From Chloranthus sessilifolius (lineage: Eukaryota; Streptophyta; Magnoliopsida; Chloranthales; Chloranthaceae): a stretch of DNA of 64,000 nt. Position 1 is the stretch's first letter, and each line of letters opens with the position of its first letter. The stretch covers positions 71,575,901 through 71,639,900 of the forward strand of contig CM037591.1 in assembly GCA_021018995.1 (NCBI GenBank). Direction: 5' to 3'. Of this stretch, positions 10,887 through 21,200 are shown piece after piece. The notes below the pieces were generated by a model that made no database searches, was not told the DNA's origin, and saw only the letters and a list, made by a program, of their open reading frames with translations. Both the position numbers and the translations under genes were made by a program.

Positions 10887-11443
10887 AGGGCTATACTCTA
10901 TCCAATATAATGGTCACAGGGTATCTGATAGAGTCTGTCAAATCCCATTAGTTAAACTAGGAATTTTCTAGTCTAATCCAGAAGAGTGGACTGATCATTT
11001 CCACAGCCACTGGACCAGTTCTAGCCATGAATACTATTGCAACACTATGTAATGCTAGTGCTACAAGCTCCCCAGATCTATGCATAGACCTGGCTAACAT
11101 CCATAGATATTCTAACCCATAAGATCCTAAGTGCTTTGCTAAGGCTAACTGCTCACTAGTGCCCACAAAAAGGACCATGCAATAGATTGAATAAGGCTTT
11201 AGATTCAGTTGATCATTGCTACAAAAGGCCTGCAATGACTCAACCTCAAACTGCAATTACTATAAAGAGACCAGATCTAACATCTGATGTCTATTAGGTA
11301 AGACAGAGGGGAGCCAGTTACTGTACAAAGCTCCTCAGAAGGCTCTAGAAGCTTATGTGCAAAGGAGAAGAATCCTTCTCAAACATGTGAATGGACACAA
11401 CCTCAGGGCTATACTCTGTCCACTTGAATGGTCACAGGGTATC
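10887..11443 (-). repeat. Two Athila-type leader hairpin boxes in LTR G
   Basis: Plus-strand copies at 10887-10925 (CTATACTCTATCC...ATGGTCACAGGG) and 11405-11443 (CTATACTCTGTCCAC, then TTGAATGGTCACAGGG). They are the reverse complement of the box type seen in element A. They lie downstream of the G TATA box on the - strand, as in A. Confidence 0.45.
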
Positions 11444-12149
11444 TCATCGGTCTGTCCATTCCACAGAGGTCTGAGGAAGAACATGTCAACTGCTGCAACC
11501 ACCATGGTCTGCAGGCCTCCAAGCTCCCAAGATCTCACTATAGATCCAACATTACTTTCCATGTGTCTATCAAACAAAGGAAAATCAGATGGTAAAACAA
11601 AATATCTACTAGAAACTGAATGGGCTAGTCCCAAATACATGGATCCTATAAACATCTTAAGAAACCATAAGATCTATAGATTTGATTAAGCATTAAAACA
11701 GCAGTTTATTGATAATAGTAAAACTTACAATGAATTGTCTCCTGGCTGCAGCCTATACACTACTGCTCATCCATGATCCAAATGTATATAAAATCTATTA
11801 CAAGACAGAAACAAAACTAAACCTAACTACTTACATGGGGATTAGCCAGCAAGTGCTTGGCTAAGAGAAAAGAAAAATAGGAAAAAGACGTGATCAAACC
11901 CTAACCCTAGCCTGCTAGAGCTCTCAGCCAACAGAGGATGAAGGAAAGATCAAAATAATAAACTCTAAGTACAGCTTATATACTGTGTCAAAATGGCCTT
12001 GGCTCTAAAGAGATTAACCCTAATTTTACTAGCAAATGTGGCATTATTACAACCCTTGAATGCCTCAAGATGTGTGCTTCAAAATTATGCCTCGGGAAGT
12101 GTGCCCTAGCCTTGGGACATTCCCAAAAGGTCCCTAAGTTAAAACTGAG

Positions 12150-12735
12150 AAGTGGAGAGCCCACGCTTCGCGGGGCTGGCAGTTATTTTAGTTTACTCGT
12201 GTAGTTGCTTTGTTTTCACGGAGTTGCCTTTGGCTAATGGGAAGAGCTCATTCACATAGTAAACCTTTAGAGAAGTGCGTAGTTCCTTCACGTCGCAATG
12301 CTATCACAGAGATGATTTGGAGAGCCAGGGTGTTTCGCGCAGTAGAGCTTCAGGAGCTCTCTTTCACTAAGTACTCGCACAGGTGGGCTCCTACACTCGT
12401 GTAGTAACTTGTAAGGCTCTAGAGTGTGCGAGATCTGCACGAGGGAAATTCTGGACGTCTCTCTCTTCCAGGGCCACGTGAGAACTCCGCGAGGTGACTT
12501 TTTGCTCTCTATGCGTATGGGCTCACTGTGTTCCTCGCACGGCTGCTTTGAGGCTTGATCTCCGTGAGAGCTTTGAGACCACGAATTCTGAAGGTTTTAC
12601 ACTGTGAGATCTTCGCGATGTCTTTACAGCTCTCCTCTTGACTGCACGGCCTATCTACGTGAGAGCTTCTTCCACTGCATCTTTAGCTTCGCTAGGAGGT
12701 TCCTCAACTCTATAAGGTCTGTTTCTTGACACTCT
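12150..12735 (-). repeat. CTTCGCG / CTCGTGTAG motif field in LTR G
   Basis: Roughly 14 short related GC-rich units in an otherwise AT-rich region: CTTCGCGGGG, CTCGTGTAGTTGC, CACGGAGTTGC, TTCGCGCAG, CTCGCACAGG, CTCCGCGAGG, CTCGCACGGC, CTACGTGAGAG, CTTCGCGATG and similar. The field lies about 170-750 bp upstream of the G TATA box on the - strand. Unlike the other fields, the units are repeated but only weakly palindromic. Confidence 0.55.
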
Positions 12736-13055
12736 GCTGCACTACACTTACTGCTATTGCAACATCCTTCTTTCTCAGCTGACTTCAGTCATCTGGTAGA
12801 CTTTAGGTCAATGATGCTCAGCAACAGTGAGTCACCATGGTGAGCACTACCAAGGTGTTCCATTAGGCTTTGACTCAGCTGTCATCTTTGCTTGTATTCT
12901 CTCTCTTCCTTGGGCCAAAAAACCAGGATTTTGTATTAAGTTGCACATTTTATTAATAACTGTAAAACATACTAAACAAATGATTATTAGTGGGCTTCAA
13001 GGTCCATCAAAGGCTAGGTTAAGAGATGAAAAGTGGTACTTTTTAGTGCATAACA

Positions 13056-13560
13056 ACAAGATCTTTCCATTTTTTTTGTTTCTATTTTTCGTCCATTACT
13101 TTTGAAAACTATTGATGTATCTTTGTATTTTGGACTTGTGTAAATATTGGCTTTTAAATGTTGAACTCTTTGGAAACCTTTTTGAATTGTCTTATTTACA
13201 ATTCCACACTGAGTAGAATTTGCTTAAGATAAAATCGTAAAACCGAATTTTCCCAATCATGAAATCTAATTAAACTAACTGAATGTAACTGAAATATTGA
13301 CATCGATGTGGCTGCGTTGCATCGCTCTTCTTGATTATGAGTGCGAGGCCAGGAGGCAGGGGGTGGGATACGGTGATTGGTGATAATACCGATATTTAAA
13401 ACTATGGATGCAATATATAAGAGGTGGGGCGAGGGAATGCAAGGCACTACAAAATTCAATGCATCAAGTTTTCACTGTGATAGACAATATTTGACCGATG
13501 ATTTGTGGAGCAAAATGATGAAATAATTTTGATTTTCTATAATGCTAATGGACTGGCTGA
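13056..13560. other. Unassigned AT-rich spacer
   Basis: No gene, repeat unit or terminal inverted repeat was recognised. It lies between LTR G and a possible SINE. Confidence 0.4.
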
Positions 13561-13569
13561 ACTTTTATA

Positions 13570-13775
13570 GGAGGTGTTTCAACTCAATCACATACAACGT
13601 GATCTAGTAAAATGAGAAAATGTATTGGAACACATGGCATGGGCTTTGAGTTCGAGCCATAGATCACATAACCCATGGTATGTGATTGCGAGTGGCCCGC
13701 ATCCTCTTAGGGGTTCACCACTTCACAAAGGGTTTTAGAATCTTTTTATCTTTTCTAGCATTCTGCCCTTCAAAT
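13570..13775 (+). mobile_element. Possible SINE-like sequence
   Basis: GCATGGGCTTTGAGTTCGAGCC contains a Pol III B-box-like core (GAGTTCGAGCC; consensus GGTTCGANNCC). It is followed by about 100 bp and a T-rich end (TTTTTATCTTTT), as in many plant SINEs. An A box and target duplications are not clear, so this is a weak call. Confidence 0.25.
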
Positions 13776-13863
13776 TATAGTTAAACATATTGGTTGCATC
13801 CCCCTCCCCTAAAATATTTTTACATCAAAATATTTTGCCTTTGACCTAAAAATATTAATGGTC

Positions 13864-14070
13864 CACTAGCGTAGCCACATAGAAGGGTGTGGGGGCTCAA
13901 GCTCCCATTTAACTCTAGAGTTTCTATTAAGTGTGGTTCTTATACAACCTTTGTTTGTATATAAGCCCTAAAATCAGCTCAAGTCCCCATTTAACTCTAG
14001 AGTTTCTATTAAGTATGATATTTTTATCATTTGTAGCCCCCACCGACAAAAATTCCTAGCTACGCCCCTA
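13864..14070. mobile_element. hAT-like MITE, 207 bp
   Basis: The ends are imperfect inverted repeats of about 30 bp: CACTAGCGTAGCCAC on the left and, reverse-complemented, TAGGGGCGTAGCTAGG on the right, with GTGTGGGGGCT against GGTGGGGGCTAC further in. Near-identical 8-bp flanks (TAATGGTC at 13856-13863, TAATGGTT at 14071-14078) fit a hAT-type target duplication. Inside, TTTAACTCTAGAGTTTCTAT occurs twice as a direct repeat. It has no coding capacity. Confidence 0.7.
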
Positions 14071-14078
14071 TAATGGTT

Positions 14079-14331
14079 ATTGATCAAACTTGGGCATGTT
14101 GAAGTGACACCCAATTATACCTTCGAACCCATGGTCCTTGAGGACCTCAACCTATATATATAGGGAGCAAGTTCCCTAGAACACAGTTGTATAGTCAACT
14201 CTACAATGTGGCCAGCTGGGCACCATATGGTACCCAACCCAAGGATCGGGTGCCACGACAAGTTGCCCAATGTTGATTCGATACCATATTGAAAAAATTT
14301 AGAAATGGAAAAAAAATTAATGCAACATGTT
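14079..14331. other. Unassigned spacer before element C
   Basis: Contains CTATATATATAGGG and ATGGTACCCAACCC but no gene or recognised repeat. The last bases (ATGTT, 14327-14331) would be the target duplication of element C; the partner lies beyond the window. Confidence 0.35.
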
Positions 14332-15056
14332 TGTTTGCAACCGTGGGATTTTTGACGATCCCATCACGACGATGCGCTCGCTAACAAAAATATAGAGTCG
14401 CCACCGAGAGCTTTTGGTGTCTCAGGAAACCTAGATCATTTTTATAAGTACCAAAGTACCAAAAATATGACTCTAAATCCGGTCCACACCAAAGGCTCTT
14501 GGGTAGGGGCTTCGGTTATCGATTGGGAAGGTGTTAGGCACCCAATCAACCCACTAAATGCGGTCTCTACTAATGGCCAAAACAACAATAATATAAATAA
14601 AATGAAAAAGGCTTCCGCTTGCCCAAATGGGTCTTAAAATCCTATTTGTGCCCTTCCGTTCCTACCAAAAATTCGACAGCTTAATGACCCAAATGAGAAG
14701 ATGGAGGAATGACCGAGAAGGTAGAGGAGTAGAGGGGAGAGTCGGAGCTCTCGGGCCCTTGTTGCACCGATGGGGAGCCTTGCGTTGGCTTGCTTTGATA
14801 AGCTTTTGAAGGCTTGTATGGTGGAAAAAGGGGTTCTAACCTCAAAGGCTTGCTAGCTAAGAGGTAGAGAGGGAAGGCAAATGAATAGCACACACCTAAC
14901 ATAGAGGATTTTTATGAAAGGTAAGGCCTAGAAGGAGGTTTATCAATTCTGAAATTTGTATGAGCAATGGTGCACCAAAGGGAGAAAGATCTTCTCACTT
15001 TAAGCTCTTTCTCTCTTAGGCAATTTTCTCAACCTTTAATCCAAGGGGAGGGGGGT

Positions 15057-15066
15057 TCTATTTATA
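15057..15066 (-). promoter_or_regulatory. TATA box, LTR of element C
   Basis: On the - strand CTATAAATAGAACCCCCC, equivalent in position and sequence to CTATAAATAGACAGG in element D. It lies about 290-540 bp downstream of the dyads. Confidence 0.65.
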
Positions 15067-15349
15067 GAAAAAGGATGGGTTAGGGGGCTACTTAGAGGCT
15101 AAGCAAGGTTTGGAATTAGGTAATCTAGCATCGAAGGTTTCCTAGGGTTTTTAGAGCCTTGAAATATGTGAAGAGGTGCTCCAATGGTGGATGATTGAAT
15201 GAGGCTTTAAACCACTGAAGGGGTTACACATAGGTAGTAAATAGGTAAAACAGAACTAGGAAAACACACCCCAAAGGTCAAGAAGGTCAACAAGTCAAAC
15301 CCTAATCTCAATTATGGAGGAAAAAATTAGGGGTTACTGTTCATATGCC

Positions 15350-15602
15350 TAGCGCAACTATTTGTTGTGCCAGGTATATGTACAATAAAATAATGCATGA
15401 ACAGTGCCTGAAAGTTGGCTCCCCGAGGTGGGGTTCACCTTAATGTTAGCACAACTATTAGTTGCGTCAAGCCATTTCTGGTGAGTGATGGCTTGGCGTA
15501 ACTAATAGTTGCGCCAAACTTATTTATAATTGGTGCAACTATTAGTTACACCAAGCCATTTCTGGGGAGAATTGTCCTGGCGTAAATATTAGTTGCGCCA
15601 AA
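15350..15602. repeat. Five dyads GGCGCAACTA-W-TAGTTGCGCC in U3 of element C
   Basis: Copies at about 15350-15372, 15446-15470, 15493-15518, 15530-15555 and 15577-15602. Each has arms like TTGGCGCAACTA and TAGTTGCGCCAA around a single A or T. Most arm differences are single substitutions. Two more copies lie at 45253-45324 in the same element, between its antisense genes. Confidence 0.85.
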
Positions 15603-16017
15603 TCCGTAAGGGGATTTTCATGAAATTACTATCTTGCCCCTCGGGTTGGGACCGCCATATCTTTACCTACACAGCTCCGATTGGGGTGATTCTTGGACGG
15701 TTGGCAAGCTGGAGATTTTTACTTTTAATGGTATAAGATTCGATCATAGTAGAAGGTCATAGCTAGTCTCGGTGCACCACTCCTCATCCATAGCTTGGGA
15801 AAACTAGGTTCAAGTCCAGAACGGGTTCTAAGGGTCGAGATTGGTTTCTAAGGGTTTGGAAAGGTTCCTAAGGGATCTAGGGTGATTCCTAAGGGTTTAG
15901 AAGGGTTCCTAAGGTTTCAAAAGGTTCTTAAGGGTTAACATTCCATCAAAAGCTCGGTGACGTGCCTCTCTCGAAATGTGTTTCGATCGGGCCTTAGGCC
16001 AAATTTGGGTGTCTAAA

Positions 16018-16030
16018 GATGCCCCTCTTT
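16018..16030 (-). promoter_or_regulatory. Polypurine tract, element C
   Basis: On the - strand ACCAAAGAGGGGCATC directly precedes the LTR, identical in core to the tract of element D (38300-38314). Confidence 0.75.
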
Positions 16031-16636
16031 GGTATCCGATCACTAATGATCGAATGCCAAAGAACAGAGACATCCGAAGAGTCCCAAGGCATTACTGACG
16101 GGGTAGCTGTATTTAGAATGAACTTGAAACATCAGATGAATGACATGGTGAGAAAACGAAAGCATGTATGTCAGGCTAAACATTTGTTTCTTAAGGTAAT
16201 CGCTCCCCAAGCGCTTAGCGACATTACTGGGCATAACTGTGGTCGGATGAGTTGCGAATGCCTTATAGTCGGGAAAAACATTCGCTTCTCGGGATGATTT
16301 TAAGGTATTTGATGTTCGCGATTCATTCTAAATACAACAGCTTCGCAAGTAAGAGGGGTGATCGACCCACACTTAAAGATAGGTGCAACGCAAGTATGCA
16401 AAGCTCCACAGTTTGTGTCCAATCCTATGAGGCATTGAGCGCCTCATCTGACTGGTCATGGGTGCCCCTGCGTGAAGCAAGGTTCAAGGTCTTTGGGTGA
16501 ACCCATTGATCCTAAAATTTATTTAGCATGACTACCAAACGGAGCGAACGGAGGACGCACCTCTTTTTGGGAGTACGTGCCATTTTTCCAATGTATCCCA
16601 GATCATCATGAGCCAAAGTATCTAACCTTAAATAAC
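16031..16636 (-). other. 3' UTR end of element C
   Basis: Non-coding. The block 16405-16600 is a diverged direct copy of 40596-40790 (shared CAAGGTCTTTGGG/CGAGGTCTTTAGG, TTTATTTAG/TTTATTTGG and CTTTTTGGGAGT). The two lie close together once D is removed, so the C 3' UTR contained a duplicated block of about 200 bp. It ends with target duplication ATAAC (16632-16636) of element D. Confidence 0.65.
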
Positions 16637-17020
16637 TGTAGACACCCAAATTCGGCCCAAGGCTCGATCAATCTGTACTTTGGGAGAGATGTACCCCTGT
16701 GCTTCGGATGGCACCCCCCTGAACCCTTAGGAACCTACCTAGACCAGTAGGAATCACCCTAAGACCTTTAGAGCTATTCCCCCAATCCTTAGAAGTCACC
16801 CCTACACCCTAGAATCCCTTCCTAGACCTAACTTAAACCCTTCTGGCGGTTGATGGGGGGAGAGCTATAGAATTTCACACAGACTAGAACCATGGCTAAG
16901 CCATATACCATTGGAAAGAAGACTTCTCCAGCTTTCCAACAAGCCAATGATCACCCAATTTGGAGCTACGGTTCAAAAGTTATGGCCGTTTTAAGTTTCA
17001 CATAAAATCATGAATTTTAC

Positions 17021-17242
17021 TCAGGCGTAGATATTACATACGCCCAGCCATTTTTACCCCAGATTACTCAGGCGTATATATTATATACGCCTGGCTATTT
17101 TGGGGAAAATTTGGCCGGGCGTATATAATATATACGCCCAGTATAGGTGGGACCCACCACGGGTTTCATCTTCTCAAAACTCCCCTGATTTTGGTGAAAA
17201 TTACTGTTCCTAAACTGGGCGTATATAATATATACGCCCAGC
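17021..17242. repeat. Four dyads GGGCGTATATA-A-TATATACGCCC in 5' LTR of D
   Basis: Copies at about 17021-17047, 17069-17093, 17117-17141 and 17215-17242. The best are perfect inverted repeats with 11-bp arms around one base, often extended by flanking CTG/CAG. Matching positions in the 3' LTR are 38700-38911. They lie 276-497 bp upstream of the TATA box, as in element C. Confidence 0.85.
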
Positions 17243-17517
17243 TTAGCTACAGTAACTGTCATCAGTAGCTCGAAATTCCTCCATCTAGTTTGACTCTTTG
17301 ACCATCCCCTTGGCTGAGGGGGGTGTCTTGAGATTGGTTGCACCCCCTTTGAGCTTATTGGCAACCCTTAAGTCACCCATGGTCTCACCCCATCATCCGC
17401 CATTGAAACCAGTTTCCCAAAACCCTAGGACCTTGAAAACCCAAAAAACCTTAGATGGGGGATTACCTAATTGCTAAACCAATTAGCTCTTAAGTAAGCC
17501 CCTAACCCATCCCTTCT

Positions 17518-17527
17518 CTATAAATAG
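17518..17527 (+). promoter_or_regulatory. TATA box, 5' LTR of D
   Basis: CTATAAATAGACAGG is a canonical plant TATA box. Transcription would start about 30 bp downstream, near 17550. The 3' LTR copy is at 39188-39197. Confidence 0.7.
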
Positions 17528-18228
17528 ACAGGCCCCCCTATTCCTTAAGGGTTAAATTTTTGTTGAAGGATTAGATAAGTGCTTAAGAGAGAACCCTAGT
17601 GAGAGAAAATGCGAATATTTTCTAGAATTCCAGCATGCATACTTCACCTATTTCAACCCATTTCCACCATTAGATCACTCCCTTTTGCAAAAGTCTAGCC
17701 TCTAGCTTTACTCTACACCCCTTACTTTATTGAATCCTAGCATTAGAACCCATTTTCACACCATTTAAGCCATCGGAAGCATGCCAAAGCGAAGATCTTC
17801 CACGGTGCAACAAGGGCCCGTGAGCTCCGGCTCACCCCTCTCTTCCTCTACCTTCTTAGTGTCTCCTCCATCCAAGGATTCAAGTCGTTACGCCGCCAAA
17901 ATTTCGGTTTGGCTCAAAGCTTGATAGGACCGTATTGCCTTCGGGCAAGGGGAAACTCCGCCCTTTTATTTTTATTTTTGGCCATAGATAGAGACCGCTA
18001 CGTGCGGGTTGATCGGGTGTCTAAACCCTTCCCGATCGATAATCGAAGCCCCTACCCTAGAGCCTTTGGCAAAGACCGGTAAATCAGAGTCATATTTAGC
18101 ACTTCGGTGCTGAAAATATCGATTTGAAGGTTTCCCGGGTCACCAAAAGCTCCGGGTGGCGACTCTACATTTTATTCAAGGCGAGCGCATCGCCGCGACA
18201 GGTTCAAGAGGATCCACGGTTGCACAGA

Positions 18229-18246
18229 TGGCGACTCTGCTGGGGA
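18229..18246 (+). promoter_or_regulatory. Primer binding site, element D
   Basis: TGGCGACTCTGCTGGGGA lies two bases after the LTR end. From memory this is the tRNA-Arg-type primer site reported for Ogre and related Tat elements. The partner position after the 3' LTR is host (element C) sequence, which confirms that this is the 5' side. Confidence 0.75.
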
Positions 18247-19900
18247 TTTCACCCTAGCGCTTCCCCTCTTGTTGGCCTTTCCTTTTATTTTGTTATTTTA
18301 CTAACCATGGCTGTTTTTTGTTCTAATTTGCTGATGTTTTTCGCTATTTTTTATTATTTTTACTAATGTACTCACCCCTACAATTCAGTCCTTTACGTGC
18401 CTTAGCCGTTTGGCGGGCCTACTTGCGCCTTAAATTTCAGCTTTTACGATTCTAGTCATTTAAGCCGCCTTAGCCGTTTGGCGGGCCCGCTCGCATTTAT
18501 TTTCACGTCATTTAAATTTTGGTCATTTACAAGCCTTAGCTGTTTGGAGAGCCTACTTGCGCACTTTATTTCGGTCATCATATTTCACCTTTGAATGCTT
18601 GGCAGAATGGCCCGTTGAGGCGTTTGTCATGATTTTGGACTTAATTTCACTCCCTATAAAATTTATAATTAAAGTGAACCAACGATGGGGACATAATTGA
18701 ATTTATTTTGCATTTTGGGTAGTTTCGGGGTTTAGGCACGTATACAATTTACGGTTCGATGGTAAGAAGGCAGCCCTAGTGGTGATGATCTTGAAAGAAC
18801 CACCTTCCAAGATTACGAGAAGGCGCTTGCGCCGGAGGTATATCGGTTGGGTTGCCAATTCCGATCAAGCCGTAAAACCCGCATTGGTGAGAGCGTAGAA
18901 AACCCAAAATTCAGCCGTGTATCCCTAGAAAACGGAAAGGAGGACCCGATAACAAACACTTGATTCCCGGAGCATTTCTCCCAAGAAACCAGTTCAAAGA
19001 CCCACATTGCTTCTTGTCATCAAGCAGATCCTTTTGCAGCGTATATAATATATCGCCCCAAAATTTGATTTACAGCGTGTATATAATATATGCCAAAGAA
19101 AATCCCAAATTTAAGTATATAATATATCCACCCCAATTCCCCGATTAGCGGTATTAGTGTCCGCGGTAGCCTCCCACATTCTCTAACACCCAATATGCCC
19201 CCGCCCAGTCAAAAGAAGGCGACTTCTTATTGATTTGCTCCGGGGGATCGGGTCATTTGCGTGGATTCCCTCGCCTTCAATAGAACGAAAGGGTTCCCTT
19301 TCGCTTCATCCGAAGTGTGTTGGAACCCGCCGTGGGACCTACTAAAGGTACATATATCGCCCAAAACGGGAGTTGACCATGGGCACCAGGTCATCAGTCA
19401 TCTAAGTAGAGGGGAGTTAATTGCAAAAAAAGAGAAAGAAAATCCTCATCTTAAAAAAAAATCCACCTTCAAAAAAGAGGGAAAAATCAATCAAAATCAA
19501 AAATCAAAAATCACAAAATTCACTTTTCAAAACAAAATAAAATCATTTTCCAAAACCCAAAAAAAAAACACACAAAGAAAAACAATCAAAAATATACCTT
19601 GGAGTGACCGGCACTACGGCAACCTCAAACCCGCCCCGTAGGAGAAGAACCAGGAAGGTATTCGGCCCTTATCCGTGACATCAATACAACACTCATCGGC
19701 GGATCATGTCAAGAGCCGATACATCCCCACCGTCATCCCCTTCCCATTCCCGTATAGGAGAAGACACGGTCTCCGACACCTTCACCCAAGCCAGGTTCGA
19801 TATCACAGGCCCATTTGGAGCGCCCGTGTTCACTTCCACCTCATCCCCTTCCCTTACATTCCCCTAACATACCCCTTTTTCGTCCCCTACTGAAACCCCT
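18247..19900 (+). other. Untranslated leader of element D
   Basis: Long leader without a credible gene before the proline-rich gag. It has three blocks sharing GCCTTAGCCGTTTGGCGGGCC (in parts: GCCTTAGCCG and TTTGGCGGGCC) near 18401, 18467 and 18535, a degenerate direct repeat of about 65 bp. It also has three partial copies of the element's dyad (19036-19131) and an A-rich stretch at 19430-19600. Long leaders are usual for Ogre/Tat elements, and some splice them; no splice pair was assigned here. Confidence 0.6.
19036..19131. repeat. Three GTATATAATATAT dyad copies in D leader
   Basis: Copies at 19036-19058 (GCGTATATAATATATCGCCC), 19073-19093 and 19112-19131. They match the LTR dyad in the core but have weaker GC arms. 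They lie about 800 bp downstream of the primer site and well before gag. Confidence 0.7.
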
Positions 19901-21200
19901 CATTTCCCAGCCAATCCTTACATCCCCATCTCCCCTCCAAACTCCGTTACCGCATCCCCATACTTCCAAAGACCCCCCAGGGAGTCCCATCCCCCACCTA
20001 CTTCCCACATTCCATCCCTCTCATCACCCATGCCCCCAGCATCCTACATCTCATCCACCCCATCTCACATACCATCCACATCCCAACATACCCCCCCATT
20101 TACCCAGGTTATGCCCAATTTCTCCCAACCACCTCCATCCTTAAGTAATCCATCACCCCCCAATCTCACACCTGAGTCCATGCCCTCGATGGAGGACATG
20201 AGAACGATGTATGCCCTGTGGGCTGCTTCTCACAACCCTACCTCTCAAACCCCGCATCCAAATTTCCAAAACCTCCATACCCCATTCCCTCCCAACCATG
20301 CCCAACCACCCATCGTCCATACCTCCCAGAATCCCTCGCCTCAATTCCAGACCCAAACCCACACAAATCCATGGGCCCCACCCTAAACACCACTAGAGAC
20401 ATGGGCTCAGGCTTAAATCCCTCACGACCCATGGGCCCAAGCCCAAGCTTATCAAGCCCAGGCCCCAGCCCAAACACCTCCAAACCCATGGGCTAGAGCC
20501 CAAACCCACCAAGCCCAGGCCCCAGCCCAAACCCCTCCAAACCCATGGGCTCGAGCCCAAACCCACCAAACCCAGGCCCAAACTCAAGACCCTTAAAACC
20601 CATGGGCCCAAGCCCACCAAACCCAGGCCCAGACCCAAGACCCTCAAAACCCATGGGCCCAAGCCCAAGCCCACCATACCCAGTCCCAAGTCCAAGCCCA
20701 AACCTACCAAACTCAAACCCAGGGCCCATGGACCCAAACCCAGCCCCCTCATGCCCCAGTAGCCCAAACTCAACAAGGCCCATTGGCGCAAAGCCATATT
20801 AATCCCCACACCCTGGCGCAGGGCCCGTTGATTCGAGCCTTCCAAAACCATCAAACCCAAATCCCTCAAACCCAAGGCCCATCCGCCCACGCTCATCAAG
20901 GCCCATTCACTAACCCCATACCCCCCACCAATACTCTTCATTCACCTATACCCCTTACGCCTCCATCCCACCTCCAATGGGAAATCCAATCCATTCCATT
21001 CCTCAAAACCACAACATCCCGCCATCTCAATCACACCCCCACCACCCCCAGAATGTACCACCAACTCAGCACATCACTTACCCACAAAATGCTCACCCAT
21101 TTATCCCTTCTCATCCCCTACAAACCATGTGGCCCCACCAAGTCATCCAACCCATCACCCCCCAAGTCCAAATAGCAGAGCTCGCCCCTCACCAATACCA
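19900..21200 (+). pseudogene. Proline-rich N-terminal gag region of element D
   Basis: Pro/His/Ser/Asn-rich coding sequence, for example the stretch at 20030-20386 with SMEDMRTMYALWAASHNP and PPNHAQPPIVHTSQNPSPQF. A second stretch begins at 20977 with MGNPIHSIPQNHNIPPSQSH. Between them is a block of tandem units (separate entry). Proline-rich gag leaders of this kind are common in Tat/Ogre elements. Coding is decayed. Confidence 0.55.
20393..20800 (+). repeat. Tandem proline repeat (CCCATGGGC / CCAAGCCC units) in D gag
   Basis: Seven to eight units of about 50-65 bp built from AAACCCATGGGC, CCAAGCCCA and AACCCAGGCCC. Translated, it gives KPMG-PSPNPPNPGP-like repeats. The opposite strand gives long Gly/Leu-rich open stretches that are artefacts of the repeat. 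The array has GGCCCA or TGGGCC in most units. Confidence 0.75.

Larger units (their letters stand above)
10463..13055 (-). repeat. LTR G: probable solo LTR, Athila-type
   Basis: The upper end on the - strand (TGTTATGCACTAAAAAGTAC, then CACTTTTCATCTCTTAACCT) resembles the LTR starts of A (TGTTAAGTGGTGAAAAATG) and B. The lower part shares CCTCCAGATCTAGCTAC and two hairpin boxes with A and B. A TATA box (plus-strand GCTTATATACTG, 11975-11986) separates the motif field from the hairpin boxes in the order seen in A and B. No polypurine tract or tRNA-Asp-type primer site flanks it, which suggests a solo LTR, but no target duplication was found. The lower border is a guess. Confidence 0.45.
14332..16017 (-). 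repeat. 3' LTR of element C
   Basis: About 1.69 kb. Its - strand start (AGACACCCAAATTTGGCC) matches the LTR start of D (GTAGACACCCAAATTCGGCC). Its end (GCGCATCGTCGTGATGGG to CACGGTTGCAAACA) matches the end of the D LTRs, including the CGACTCTA block and the reversed GGTAGGGGCTTCGG block. The TATA box lies at 15057-15066. U3 carries five dyads (15350-15602). The long - strand run of CCTAGGAACC-type units at 15820-15935 is a short tandem repeat (AAGGGTTCCTAAGGG-like). Confidence 0.8.
16637..18226 (+). repeat. 5' LTR of element D
   Basis: Starts TGTAGACACCCAAATTCGGC and ends CACGGTTGCACA, followed by the primer site. U3 holds four dyads (17021-17242), then CTATAAATAGAC (17518-17527) as TATA box. 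The segment 17281-17640 is nearly identical to the 3' LTR, whereas 17021-17280 is much more diverged. Confidence 0.9.

Noticed and set aside
12160-12740. CpG-rich block as a host gene promoter
   Set aside because: The CG content comes from repeated LTR motif units, and a TATA box and LTR end occur in the expected places for an LTR; no gene follows.
10463-13055. Solo LTR G with a defined target duplication
   Set aside because: The flanks tried (GAGAG on the left, ACAAG or AGATC on the right) do not match, so borders and solo status stay open.
20238-20941. Gly/Leu-rich open stretches on the - strand opposite gag of D
   Set aside because: They mirror the proline repeat of gag and have no independent signal.
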